Positions 34,977-45,210 of a DNA stretch of 64,000 nucleotides are shown piece by piece; position 1 is the first letter of the stretch, and each line of letters begins with the position of its first letter. The notes below the pieces were generated by a model, which saw only the letters and a program-made list of their open reading frames with translations, made no database searches and was not told the origin of the DNA. Location of the stretch: NCBI GenBank assembly GCA_964017185.1, contig OZ024877.1, positions 3,326,006-3,390,005 of the forward strand, given 5' to 3'. The translations under genes and the position numbers were made by a program. Source of the stretch: Rugalucina vietnamica (lineage: Eukaryota; Mollusca; Bivalvia; Lucinida; Lucinidae).

Positions 34977-35230
34977 CAGGCATCCGAATAGCTCAGTGGT
35001 TTTGTACAGGAATTTCTGAGCTACATACCTATTCCGTAGGTTGAGGGTTCGCATCACGGCTTGGGCGAATATATTCTGTACAGAAATACAAAAGATATTA
35101 ATCAAATACCCGACGAAACGTATGTGGCCTGGCTGTCGCCTTCCTAACGCGGTGGTGTCACAGGCACATTCCAGGAAGCAGAGATGTGACCTGGCTTTCC
35201 TCCATCTCAGGCAGCCCTGCCGCGCATAAT
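34977..35230 (+). mobile_element. tRNA-derived SINE-like element
   Basis: The head has GAATAGCTCAGTGGTTTTG (A box) and GAGGGTTCGCATC (B-box-like) with an intervening arm. The following sequence to about 35230 is probably the SINE body. The 149-codon reverse frame across it (34809-35258) is read as accidental. Confidence 0.6.
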
Positions 35231-35238
35231 ACTCAGTA

Positions 35239-35664
35239 ATGAGGCAGGGTTCCCACACAAATTATCAAATATAATTCCATGACTTTTCCATGATAATTCC
35301 ATGATGGGAGTTAAATTTCCAGGACTTATTTGTCTATTTATTTGTTTATTTTTTGTCACATAACACCTTTTAAAAGGCAAGGACGGATAATTTTATTGCA
35401 AAAGTAGCTTACTCCAAGGTATTATCTGTTTTTCTGATGAAGACAAATTAGTTTGAATGCCCTTTTGAAAAGCATAACTATTTATCAATATTCATTGAGC
35501 GAGCGTAGCGAGCGCTGAAAAAATGAATCCCAAAGACATCAAAACTGGCATTTCATAACAAAATTCCATGATTTATCCATGATATTTAATCATTTTTCAA
35601 ATTCCATGATATTCTTTTTAGCAATTTTCCATGTGTTCCGGTGCCCGTGGGAACCCTGATGAGG
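35239..35664. mobile_element. hAT-like MITE
   Basis: The ends CAGGGTTCCCAC (35245) and GTGGGAACCCTG (ending 35658) are perfect 12-bp inverted repeats with the C-A-G-G-G terminus usual for hAT elements. ATGAGG directly flanks both sides (35239-35244 and 35659-35664). hAT duplications are usually 8 bp, so the 6-bp match is short. The interior has TTCCATGA repeats and no transposase. Confidence 0.82.
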
Positions 35665-35962
35665 GTGTCGCAGTATCTATAGATAGATATATAGGATAGC
35701 AATCGTATAAGCTTTCTATCGCGCAGAACCACGATAAAAATGTCTCATTTCTATTGAAATATGGAACCTTCTGTACTGCCGGTACATACATGGCGCCGTT
35801 GCGCATCTGCGCGATAATTTCGATCGCGATTTTCCGAGTTTATCTAGACCTGGGCAGGGCAAATGGGAAAGTTTTGACCTCCAATTTGTTCCCTTGGCGG
35901 TGGGGCTTATATCACAGATACTTGGGGTTACTGCTTAGATTTTTCAAAAAGCGTATACTTCT

Positions 35963-35966
<4 letters not shown>

Positions 35967-36012
<46 letters not shown>
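35967..36012. repeat. Pure A tract, 46 nt
   Basis: Uninterrupted A run, not at the end of a recognisable retroelement. The poly-Lys frame across it is not a gene. Confidence 0.95.
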
Positions 36013-36013
<1 letters not shown>

Positions 36014-36227
36014 ATGTACTTTTTTTCTTCATTTAGCTTTTCTGCATTAGTCCTGCTGACATTATACAATTAGAAAAACATGTCTAGAATACATAGAAAG
36101 CATTAGAAAAACTGATAGGCAATCACTAATGTAAAGAAAAAACACAAGATAACTTCGCTTTTCCAAATACTCACCCGTCTTTTTGAAAAGACAAACTGAT
36201 TCACTAATCCGTAACTTGAATGGTGGA

Positions 36228-36500
36228 AGCGAAGTAGCTGAGTGGTTAGCACACTGGCTTCTTGTGCTCAAGGTCCCAGGTTCGATCCCCGCCGGCGGCA
36301 AGAAAATTTGTTGGTCCCAACACGCTTCCTTTAGTGTCACTTGCAGGAATGACATGATACAGTGCGCCGTCCTTCGGATCGGGACATTATCTGGAGGCCC
36401 CCTGTGCAGGGACAGTCATCCCCTGTACAGGTTAAAGATCCCTACACAGGTTCTATCCTCATGCATGTAGGCTCATCCTGTAAACACACTGGAGTGTACA
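36228..36500 (+). mobile_element. tRNA-derived SINE
   Basis: The head GAAGTAGCTGAGTGGTTAGC (A box) and GGTTCGATCCC (B box) is followed by a conserved body with GTGCAGGGACAGTCATCCC and GGTTAAAGATCC, a phrase common in invertebrate tRNA-SINE bodies. Confidence 0.85.
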
Positions 36501-36513
36501 ATGTACGACACTG

Positions 36514-36594
36514 GCTATCCGCACGACGGTCGTGCCGATAACGCTGCTTATCGGCACGACCGTCGTGCGGATAAGCGGCGTTATCCGCACGACA
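36514..36594. repeat. Dense palindrome cluster, MITE end
   Basis: TATCCGCACGACGGTCGTGC and its reverse complement alternate. Each unit is itself an imperfect dyad, so the 80-bp block can fold several ways. It matches the ends of the element at 41507-41942. Confidence 0.85.
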
Positions 36595-37135
36595 GGGAAA
36601 TCGATATCCAAATGTTAAGAATGTTTAGAAATCGGTACATTTTAAGTTGATAAATATATTACACTGGCTTCAAAACTGAAACAGAGTATTCACATGCAGG
36701 AATTTTTACTTTCTAATTAACAAAAAGGTACAAGCAGGCAAAGATCAGGAAAAGGCGCAATCAGAAAAAGATTCCCACTCCAAAAACCGAGGTGGGAAAA
36801 AACCAAACTAACAATCAGGTACTTATACCATGAAACAATCGTAAGTCGAATGGGCAGCTATTTTCCCAACAGGTGGCCACTCAGTTACCTTAACTTAACT
36901 AAAAATATGAAAACATACATAAGGCGCCAACAGCACAAAAAATTTTTAAACACCAAGACATAAAACAAAAAGAACCACCACAGAAGTATCGACTTGGAAC
37001 GATCAGTAACACAAAGTTACTGGCGGGCTTAAACCGGTTTTACATGGCCATAACCTCACCCTCAGCTTCTGCAGTGGTTCATAACATTTAGTTAGTTATT
37101 CGGTCCTCGTGGTGAATCTCTAACTAGTCAATGAA

Positions 37136-38066
37136 AAGGTACAAGTAGGCAAAGATCAGGAAAAGGCGCAATCAGAAAAAAATTCCCACTCCAAAAACCG
37201 AGGTGGGAAAAAACCAAACTAACAATCAGGTACTTATACCATGAAACATATCGTAAGCCGAATGAGCAGCTATTTTCCCAATAGGTGGCCACTCAGTTAC
37301 CTTAACTTAACTAAAAATATGAAAACATACATAAGGCGCCAACAGCACAAAAAATTTTAAACACCAAGACATAAAACAAAAAGAACCACTACAGAAGTAT
37401 CGACTTGGAACGATCAGTAACACAAAGTTACTGGCGGGCTTAAACCGGTTTTACAGGTACCTAACCTCACCCTCAGCTTCTGCAGTGGTTCACAACATTT
37501 AGTTAGTTCTTCGGTCCTCGTGGTGAATCTCTAACTAGCCAATGAATCATCAAGAACAAACAAACAAACCATGACAAACATCCCGACGAATCAAAAACCA
37601 GGACCCACAGACTGAGCAAGCCGCCCGACGACGGAGACCCCCGGGCGCCGAACAACCCACCAACTCCGGAGCAAAAGAAAAACACCAGCCGGACCCCGGT
37701 GGGCCAAGCAACAGACAAGAAGCCCCGGCCCCAACCAACCAAAATGAATAGCCCCAAGTCGGGGCCACCATAGAGTCCGACGCCCGACCCACCGGCGCGC
37801 AACCAAAGAAGGCAGCACAGCTATCAACCGCGACTGGGCCAAAAACCAAGCATGCAGACCGCCGCATAACACCCAAGCCACAACCCACACGCCCGCAACG
37901 CGCTATGATTCTTCCGAACCGAAAAGAAAAACCATTTATTCCCCCAAGCCTCCCCAATCTGCAAACCAAGTCACCATAAAATTCAGGTTCCGAAAGGCCC
38001 CCACCCAAAAGCGTCTTTAACCCAACACCACATTTGGAAATCAATTCATAGTGCCCACGACAAAAT
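37136..38066 (-). mobile_element. Nested, A-to-G hypermutated PLE copy
   Basis: Co-oriented 3' piece with an intact tip, 3' UTR and about 250 bp of C-terminal RT. From 37539 to 38061 about 70 positions differ from the sister copies by T-to-C on the + strand (A-to-G in the element sense strand), against two or three other changes. The distal 3' UTR (37136-37490) is nearly unaffected. The RT stop TAA has become TGG, and Lys, Asn, Ile, Tyr and Thr codons are turned to Arg/Gly, Asp/Ser/Gly, Val, Cys and Ala. This opens a 164-codon readthrough frame (37550-38044) that is an editing artefact, not a gene. Confidence 0.93.
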
Positions 38067-38272
38067 CATCAAGAACAAACAAATAAATCATGATAAACAT
38101 CCTGATGAATCAAAAACCAGGACTCACAGACTGAGTAAGCTGCCCGACGATGGAGATCCCTGGGCGCCGAATAACCTACTAACTCCGGAGCAAAAGAAAA
38201 ACACCAGTTGGACCCCGGTGGGCCAAGCAACAGACAAGAAGCTCCGGCCCCAACCAACTAAAATGAATAGCT

Positions 38273-40195
38273 TTATGTCGGGGCCATCATAGAGTCTGAC
38301 GCCCGACCCACAGGCGTGCAATTAAAGAAGGCAGCATAGTTATCAACCATGACTGGGTTAAAAACTAAGCATGCAGACTGTCGCAAAACATTCAAGTTAT
38401 AACCTATACGTTTGTAACGTGTTATGATTTTTCTGAACTGAAAAGAAAAATCATTAATTCCTTTAAGTTTCTTAAATTTGTAAACCAAGTCACCATAAAA
38501 TTCAGGTTCCGAAAGGCCCTCACTTAAAAGCGTCTTTAACCCAACATTATATTTGGAAATCAATTCATAGTGTCTACGATAAAATTTAGAAAAGGTTTTT
38601 CGAAGTTTATGATACCGATAGCCCTGTTGGAGAAGTTTTGCCGTTAAACATTTATTTCGAGCGTTGAAGTCTGTAACATGATTGCAGACTCTAGCAAACC
38701 TAATAAGTTGCGAAATGTATACACCATAAGAAGCACGACGAGGAACGTCACCATCCAAAAAAGGAAAATTTACTATATCAAAATCAAAGTCATCGCGCTT
38801 ATCATAAATTTTAGAAGAAACAAATCCATTTGCAACAGAAAGATGTAGATCTAAAAAGGGGGCTTCAGTATCCGAGATATTGGCTTTGTTCAACTGAAGT
38901 TCAGGTGGATAAATTTGATTGACCATACCTTCAAAATAAGGGTTGTCAATGTTCAATAGGTCATCGAGGTACCTAGATGTGGAATTAAAAGCCTCGATAA
39001 CATCAGCTTGATTATCATGGTTAAGAGAATCCATGAAATCTCTTTCGTAGCAGTATAAAAATAAATCAGCTACGAGAGGTGCGCAATTTGTACCCATCGG
39101 AATTCCAACAATTTGTCTGTATAACTTGGTCCCAAATCTAATATAAATATTATCAAGGAGATAGGATAAGGCGTCGCATACATTCTGACATGACCAAAGT
39201 GTATACCGACTTTGGTCAGAGGAAGTGAAAAAAGCCTTTCTGTCATTACATGCCAAATAAAGTGAACCATAGTTTTTTAATGCCCTTTTGAAGGTCCACT
39301 CTATCAAATCCAGAAGTTTTTCTTTAATTAGATTATGTGGTAATGTTGTATACAGAGTAGAAAAATCATATGTGGACAAGCTTGTCGCACGGAACCCTCT
39401 ACACTTCAATTTACTGAGCACCTCACCAGAATTTTTAATTGACCAAAACCAATTTTTATTTGAAGTTTCATACACTGTCTCACAGTATCTTATAACATGA
39501 GATTTGATAGCAGTAAGACAGGAAGTTAATAATTTAGAAAGTTCAGTGGTAGTACAAGAGCTAGAATTTGCAATAAATCTAGCTTTGTATGGTCTTTTGT
39601 GAAGCTTAGGTAACCAATACATCGTAGGAAGTTTGTCTTGGCCTTCATTGACACAAACAGAAAACTTAACAGGTAAATCGTTTAAGTGGGCATTAACTAC
39701 AGACACCTCATCAGTATCTGTCTCCAGATAAGCCCTGGTACCATCAAGCTCCTGTTTTAAGGTATTAACGTAGTGAAGCCTACAAACGACAACAACATTG
39801 TTTGCGGCTTTATCTGCCGGAACCAAGACATACTTTCTATGAAATTCTTGGATACCCTGCTTCAAATGCCTAAATGACGATTTGGGTTTAGGAGGTAAAA
39901 GATTAGTATTTTGTGAATAAAACTTAATACGTTTATCCACGATAGTGAAGATACTTCTTTTCCATTCTTTAAGAGCATTATCCTCAACACCCTCTCGTTT
40001 ACACCATCGATTACCGAAATCATTTAATGCAGATGAAATCTCCTCTCTACATTTGTCGAAATTAATGTAGGAAGGGAATCTATATTTCGGACCTTTAGAA
40101 ACAATTTTGCGAATTCTAGAATCCGAAATTATTTTTAAATTTCCAGTAACAATATGTCCAGCGGGTTGATAAACATATTTTGAATCTTTACAATC
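38273..40195 (-). CDS. PLE reverse transcriptase
   Basis: Reverse transcriptase of the Penelope-like element. Counting from the GTG codon at 39940, V-P-A-D-K-A lies at 40-45 (the PLE 'DKG'-type block with Ala for Gly), YWLPKLHKRPYKARF at 108-122, motif A YDFSTLYTTLP at 191-201 (Asp192), motif B GIPMGTNCAP at 279-288, and motif C YLDDLLNID at 324-332 (Asp326, Asp327). All three catalytic Asp are present. The frame ends TAA at 38273-38275. No ATG opens this part: 85 in-frame codons precede the GTG back to the TGA at 40196-40198, beyond which the nuclease part continues in the same frame. The protein is therefore the C-terminal part of one nuclease-RT polyprotein interrupted by one nonsense mutation. 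Confidence 0.92.
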   Translation of the reverse strand, partial: DCKDSKYVYQPAGHIVTGNLKIISDSRIRKIVSKGPKYRFPSYINFDKCREEISSALNDFGNRWCKREGVEDNALKEWKRSIFTIVDKRIKFYSQNTNLLPPKPKSSFRHLKQGIQEFHRKYVLVPADKAANNVVVVCRLHYVNTLKQELDGTRAYLETDTDEVSVVNAHLNDLPVKFSVCVNEGQDKLPTMYWLPKLHKRPYKARFIANSSSCTTTELSKLLTSCLTAIKSHVIRYCETVYETSNKNWFWSIKNSGEVLSKLKCRGFRATSLSTYDFSTLYTTLPHNLIKEKLLDLIEWTFKRALKNYGSLYLACNDRKAFFTSSDQSRYTLWSCQNVCDALSYLLDNIYIRFGTKLYRQIVGIPMGTNCAPLVADLFLYCYERDFMDSLNHDNQADVIEAFNSTSRYLDDLLNIDNPYFEGMVNQIYPPELQLNKANISDTEAPFLDLHLSVANGFVSSKIYDKRDDFDFDIVNFPFLDGDVPRRASYGVYISQLIRFARVCNHVTDFNARNKCLTAKLLQQGYRYHKLRKTFSKFYRRHYELISKYNVGLKTLLSEGLSEPEFYGDLVYKFKKLKGINDFSFQFRKIITRYKRIGYNLNVLRQSACLVFNPVMVDNYAAFFNCTPVGRASDSMMAPT

Positions 40196-41065
40196 TCAAG
40201 ACTTAGGAGTATTAGCATGGATATCAAGATCAGAAACAAGTTTATTGAAATTAAAAATTGTATTTCTGATTGGTTTGTTATATTTGAAACAAATAATAGG
40301 AGGTTCTGAATTTTGGAAGTAGGTTGGTATAGACTGTATCACTGATTTATCCTGGAATATGCTTGGTAAATCAATAAAGTCAATTCCTTTATTGATGAAA
40401 GGAATTTTGATAAAACTTCTAATGTGATTGGATTCGGAATCGATAAATGGACGAAGAGCATGCTGAGTATAACATCTTGTTAACAGTGCAGCGTCATACA
40501 TTTGATGATTTCTATCGTAAAATCTATTAGCCTCTGTGTCCAAGGAACGTAATGCAGCAATAGGTAGAGAACTAAGATACGACAGCATTGGATGTCGACC
40601 GTGAATCCTTAGTTTAACAGCTAAATCATTAAGAGAAATGTTCAATTTCAATGCAGCACACCGTTTACGTTTGTCATTACCCCTTTTCCGTATACCATGA
40701 GATCTAGATTTACGTTTACGAGAGTCCGAAAGTGTAAGTACATCAAAATCGGGCATTTTGGAAATATTGCCTTCATGGTAAATGTTGTCGTTAAATCCCA
40801 GTGGAAAGGGTGTTTGCAGTAATTTTATCCATTTAAGTTCAGTTTCAAATCGTTTAATGTTTTTGAATCTAACTGAAGAATTTTCATCATATGAGATTTT
40901 CTCCACTGGTTGAACTTTAACATCATTGGGAGAATGACCAGTGCGCTTAAAATGCTGGTACAGAAAGGTATCATTAGTTTTGGGTTTTCTGATTCTACGA
41001 TAGTGCTCACCAAATCGTTTTTGCAAAGTTCGACAAGTTTGTCCAACATATTGCATCCTACAATT
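40196..41065 (-). CDS. PLE GIY-YIG endonuclease, N-terminal part
   Basis: 286 codons from ATG at 41056. QYVGQT at residues 2-7 is the Y-I-G half of the motif, followed by R-T-L-x-K-R-F-G-E-H (9-18), a His/Cys-type 'YQHFKRTGHS' (33-42), and FETELKWIKL with F-P-L-G-F-N (70-89), the usual Glu and 'WI..L.T..P.GLN' block of PLE nucleases. A basic segment (KRKSRSHGIRKRG, 114-126) may aid nuclear entry or nucleic-acid binding. The G-I-Y half and the residues before QYVG are missing or unrecognisable; nine open codons precede the Met. The nuclease makes the nick that primes reverse transcription. Its N-terminal position is the distinguishing mark of Naiad/Chlamys PLEs. Confidence 0.88.
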   Translation of the reverse strand, partial: NCRMQYVGQTCRTLQKRFGEHYRRIRKPKTNDTFLYQHFKRTGHSPNDVKVQPVEKISYDENSSVRFKNIKRFETELKWIKLLQTPFPLGFNDNIYHEGNISKMPDFDVLTLSDSRKRKSRSHGIRKRGNDKRKRCAALKLNISLNDLAVKLRIHGRHPMLSYLSSLPIAALRSLDTEANRFYDRNHQMYDAALLTRCYTQHALRPFIDSESNHIRSFIKIPFINKGIDFIDLPSIFQDKSVIQSIPTYFQNSEPPIICFKYNKPIRNTIFNFNKLVSDLDIHANTPKS

Positions 41066-41244
41066 GTTAAAATTGTTATTTTGCTGAAATTGGCTTACCT
41101 GTGAATTTACCTGTAAAAATCAGTCATGCGTATGCGTAAATGAGAGTAATTATCGTAACCTAAATAAAATTAATGTGGTAGGCCTAATCCAAAAGAATAA
41201 ACAGCCTTTGATTTTAACAATGGAGTATGGAAACATTTCAGTTA

Positions 41245-41245
<1 letters not shown>

Positions 41246-41291
<46 letters not shown>
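41246..41291. repeat. Pure A tract, 46 nt
   Basis: Uninterrupted A run about 180 bp beyond the PLE nuclease end. It reads as T on the element's sense strand, so it is not the element's own poly(A). Confidence 0.95.
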
Positions 41292-41293
<2 letters not shown>

Positions 41294-41506
41294 CAATGGT
41301 TATATTTTTCTCCGCTGTTAGAAATCTACTGTGATTCAGATTAAATTTCTTAGTCATAATTAAAAAATAAAAGTGAATTTCGAATGCATTTCAATAGCTA
41401 AACACATAATTAATCTATTTAATGACAAATTAATAGTTCAATGCCTATGTAAGCTTGTTAGAAAATCTTATACTCCCGTCGTGCCGATAGCTAATACCTG
41501 TAGCAT

Positions 41507-41942
41507 TGGCTATCCGCACGACGGTCGGGCCGATAACGCCGCTTATCGGCACGACCGTCGTGCGGATAACGCCATTCTCGCGAGATCTGACGATATATCA
41601 TCTAGATCTCTCGCATTTGACGCTTTGAATTATGGGAAATAGCCAAAATCGGCTAATCCCGTTCAGTTCTCGCGAGAATCAATTAATAGATTGCTTGAAT
41701 TTGCTGGACTAGAATGTATTTCTTTCATTCGAGCTGTGCATAGGTAAAACACAGGATGTAACCAAAAGACGAAAATAAAATGTATGTAAAATTATATTAA
41801 TATGATCCACATATAAAATTGATTCCATGGCGGACATTCCCAGCATGCAACGAGCCAAAGGCGACAGGTCAGTGTTATAGCGCTACCTGTCGGCGACAAT
41901 GGGATAACGCCGCTTATCGGCACGACCGTCGTGCGGATAGCC
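41507..41942. mobile_element. ~435-bp TIR MITE with palindromic ends
   Basis: Left end GGCTATCCGCACGACGGTCG and right end CGACCGTCGTGCGGATAGCC are inverted copies. Each end carries a further inverted copy of itself, giving multi-hairpin termini. Two TCTCGCGAGA-like words (about 41578 and 41671) lie inside. No coding capacity. A solo end is at 36514-36594. Confidence 0.82.
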
Positions 41943-42253
41943 TCAGCCACGATGTACACCTCCCAAGAATAATCAGAAATTGATTGATGGGAGTAACGAG
42001 AAAAAAAAAATAAAAAAAAAAAATAAATAAATAAAAAAAATAAAGTATGAGCTTTTGAAAAAAAAATCTGAACAGTAACCCCAAGTCTCTGTGGCTTATA
42101 TCAGCTGTTTCAGACGTGTTATTTAGAATTTGGCAGTTTCTGAAAGAAGGATAATAACTGCTGTACTTCTGTGTTCATTTTCAGTGCTGGCTTGACAAGA
42201 ATTATCTAAAAGCGCAATTTTACCGGACTGTACAAACTTGAGTTGAGGCTTAC

Positions 42254-42413
42254 CGAAGGAAAAATAAGACGCTAAACAGCTATGTGTAAATCCTTGACCT
42301 TGTGGTTGCCTCCACTTTGCCTCCGACCGATTTCCAGTAACAACCATTAACCATTTACCAAGGATGGTCGCAAAAACACCCACAAGAACTGGTCTTCTCA
42401 GATTCTCATTCAT
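42254..42413 (-). CDS. Candidate 5' exon, unknown protein
   Basis: ATG at 42413 opens MNENLRRPVLVGVFATILGK with a Val/Leu/Gly-rich segment. The frame runs to a good donor (TTCG then GTAAGC) at 42253, leaving phase 1. Upstream on the same strand are CCGCCATGATC (YY1-like, about 42425), a reverse CCAAT (ATTGGCT, about 42473) and CACGTG (about 42490), which would suit a promoter. No family is recognised and no second exon was found, so this is only a candidate. Confidence 0.3.
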
Positions 42414-42671
42414 GAAAAATGATCATGGCGGAACGTCTCAATGGTAAACAATGCCGACGTTTCGTGGTCTGTGATTGGCTATGGTGCATCACGTGCTCCT
42501 CCAGTGAAAATCTTTTAGTCACGTGATTAACTATGTGAACAGACGCTTTCATTTTAAATACTCCTTATGAGATTGTAAGAATTCGTTGCGCCCCAATGAT
42601 TCAAAGTGCCCGGATGAAAGTGGGACAAAACTTCTCGACTCTAAACTCAACCTATAGTCGTTCGTCCCGAA

Positions 42672-44405
42672 CAAGACATAAAACAATAGGAACCACAACA
42701 GAAGTATCGCCTTGGAATGATCAGTAATGTAAAATTACTGGCGGGCTTAAACCGGTTTTACAGTATCCTAACCTCACCCTCAGCTTCTGCAGTGGTTCAT
42801 AACACTTAGTTGTTCGGTCCTCGTAGTGAATCTCTAACTAGTCAATGAATCATCATGGACAAACAAATGAATCATGATAAATTCCACGATGAATCAAAAA
42901 CGAGGACTCACAGAATGAGTAAGCTGCCCGACGATGGAGATCCCTGGGCGCCCAATAACTTACTAACTCCCGAGCAAAAGAAAACCACCAGTTGAACCCT
43001 GGTGGGCCAAGCAACAGACAAGAAGCTCCGGCCCCATCCAACTAAAATGAAAAGGTACAAGTAGGCAAAGATCGGGAAAGGCGCAATCAGAAAGAGATTC
43101 CCACTCCTAAAACCGAGGTGGGAAAAACAAACTAACAATCAGGCACTTATACCATGAAACATATCGTAAGCCGAATTAGCAGCTATTTTCCCAATAGGTG
43201 GCCACTCAGTTACCTTAACTTAATTAAAAATATGAAAACATACATAAGGCGCCAACAGCACAATTTTTTTTAAACAACAAGACATAAGACAAAAAGAACC
43301 ACCACAGAAGTATCGCCTTGGAACGATCAGTAACACAAAGTTACTGGCAGGCTTAAACCGGTTTTACAGGATCCTAACCTCACCCTCAGCATCTGCAGTG
43401 GTTCATAACATTTTGTAAGTTCTTCGGTCCTCGTGGTGAATCTCTAACTAGTCAATGAATCATCAAGAACAAACAAATAAATCATGATAAACATCCTGAT
43501 GAATCGAAAACAAGGACTCTTGAAAAGCTTTAAAGGAAAAGCTTTATGTCGGGGCCATCATAGAGTCTGACGCCCGACCCACCAGCGTGCAATTAAAGAA
43601 GGCAGCATAGTTATCAATCGTGATTGGGTTAAAAACTAAACATGCAGCCTGTCGCATAACATTTAAGTTATATCCTATACGTCTGTAACGCGCAGTGCTT
43701 TCTCTGAATTGAAGAGAAAAATCATTCCTTCCAAAAAGTTTCTTAAATTTGTAAACCAAGTCACCATAAAATTCTGGTTCCGAAAGGCCCTCACGTAAGA
43801 GGGTCTTTAGCCAAATATAAAATTTATAAATCAGTTCATCGTGTCTGCGATAAAATTTAGAAAAGGTTTTTCGAAGTTTATGATACCTATAGCCCTGCTG
43901 AAGAAGTTTGGCTGTTAAACATTTATTTCGTACATTGAAGTCCGCAACATGATTGCAGACTCTAGCAAACCTAATTAGTTGTGAAATGTATACGCCATAA
44001 GAAGCACGGCGAGGAACGTCACCATCCCAAAACGGAAAGTTTACCATATCAAAATCAAAGTCTCGTTAATCATAAATTTTAGAAGAAACGAATCCATTTG
44101 CAATAGAAAGATGTAAGTCTAAAAATGGGGCTTCGGTACCTGTGCTGTTTGCTTTATTCAACTGTAGTTCAGGGGGATAAATTGTTTTGACCATACCTTC
44201 AAAATAAGGATTGTCAATGTTCAAAAGGTCATCGAGGTACTTAGAAGTCGAATTAAAGGCCTCGATAACATTAGCTTGATTGTCATGGTTAAGAGAATCC
44301 ATGAAGTATCTTTCGTAGCAGTATAAAAATAGATCAGCTACGAGAGGGGCGCAATTGGTAGCCATCGGGATTCCAACTATTTGTCTGTATAACTTGGTCC
44401 AAAAC
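42672..44405 (-). mobile_element. PLE copy with broken RT and a nested PLE
   Basis: Outer copy: 3' UTR 42672-43048 (own tip missing), resuming at about 43537 with the RT C-terminus and running to 44405 near motif B. The RT is frameshifted around 44048-44065. Within it, 43049-43536 is a younger co-oriented PLE 3' piece inserted after CTAAAATGA. A short unaligned stretch (about 43520-43536) lies at its 5' junction. Confidence 0.9.
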
Positions 44406-44779
44406 CTAATATAAATATAATATTCTCATCAAACAATATATCTTTAAAACCAATCATCAAGTCAATCGTTCTTTCATAAGAATGAGAGGAAATACAATAT
44501 AAAAGTTTGATCCTTTGGAAGCAGTAAAACGTTCAAAGGGAGGTAGTATGGGCCATATTGCGCCGGATTTCTTTCATTAATGTTAATAGCAAAAATTGGC
44601 CAGGTCAGCCATTAAAGAACACATTAACACATATGAACAACTAATATTCAAGAGGGTAAATATCGGTATTGTAACGAGAAAACTGTTAAAATGTCATTTG
44701 AAAGGAAAAGCAAACTTGCATGGAAATTGGCAAATGGACAAAATGTAAATTATTCTGAAAAAAAAATGTTTCAGGGGTT
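44406..44779. other. No recognised feature
   Basis: AT-rich; its end has the 'aaatgtcatttgaaaggaaaa' phrase of the GCTCACCT repeats. Confidence 0.4.
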
Positions 44780-45051
44780 TGATATTACTGATTGTTCCAA
44801 GGCGATACTTCTGTTTTGGTTCTTTTTGTTATGTTTTGATGTTGAATTTTTGTGCTTTTTGTATCTTATACTATTTCATATTTAAGAGAAGTTCATGTAT
44901 CTGAATGGCAAACTATTAGGGAATAGCTGTCACTCGGCCTACGACATGCCAATTATATAAGTACCTAATTGTCAATTTAGTTTTCCCGCTTCGGTTTTTG
45001 GAGTGAGAATTTCTTTCTGATAGTGTCATTTCCTGATATTTGCCGACTTTT
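44780..45051 (+). mobile_element. Old PLE 3' UTR piece
   Basis: Older sub-type, ending TTGCCGACTTTTTCC. Order of blocks conserved. Confidence 0.75.
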
Positions 45052-45210
45052 TCCTGCACTTGGATTAATATACCATATGGTGAACATGCTTATCTGGTGA
45101 GTGTTTATATGATCATAGATCCTCTGGTTTCTTTTTAATATTCAGATATTTGTATTTTCTTTTGCTAACAATATCATTAATTACATGTACATGTCATATT
45201 ATAAATTATC

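Larger units (their letters stand above)
36724..41065 (-). mobile_element. Near full-length Naiad-type PLE (host of a nested copy)
   Basis: The 3' tip is at 36724. 3' UTR sequence runs to 37135, breaks at CAATGA, and resumes at 38067 (ATCATCAAGAAC), exactly as in uninterrupted copies. The piece 37136-38066 is thus a younger PLE nested in this one. The coding part spans 38273-41056 in a single frame. Upstream similarity stops around 41065, inside the expected start of the GIY-YIG domain, so the copy is 5'-truncated by a little or the true 5' end was not recognised. Confidence 0.9.

Noticed and set aside
34809..35258. 149-codon reverse frame as a gene
   Set aside because: Crosses a tRNA-like SINE head and has no splice or family support.
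35754..36050. Frame with a long Lys run
   Set aside because: Translation of a pure A tract.
37503..38044. GC-rich reverse frames up to 164 codons in the nested PLE
   Set aside because: They are open because A-to-G changes removed stops (TAA to TGG) in PLE 3' UTR and RT sequence. They are not host genes.
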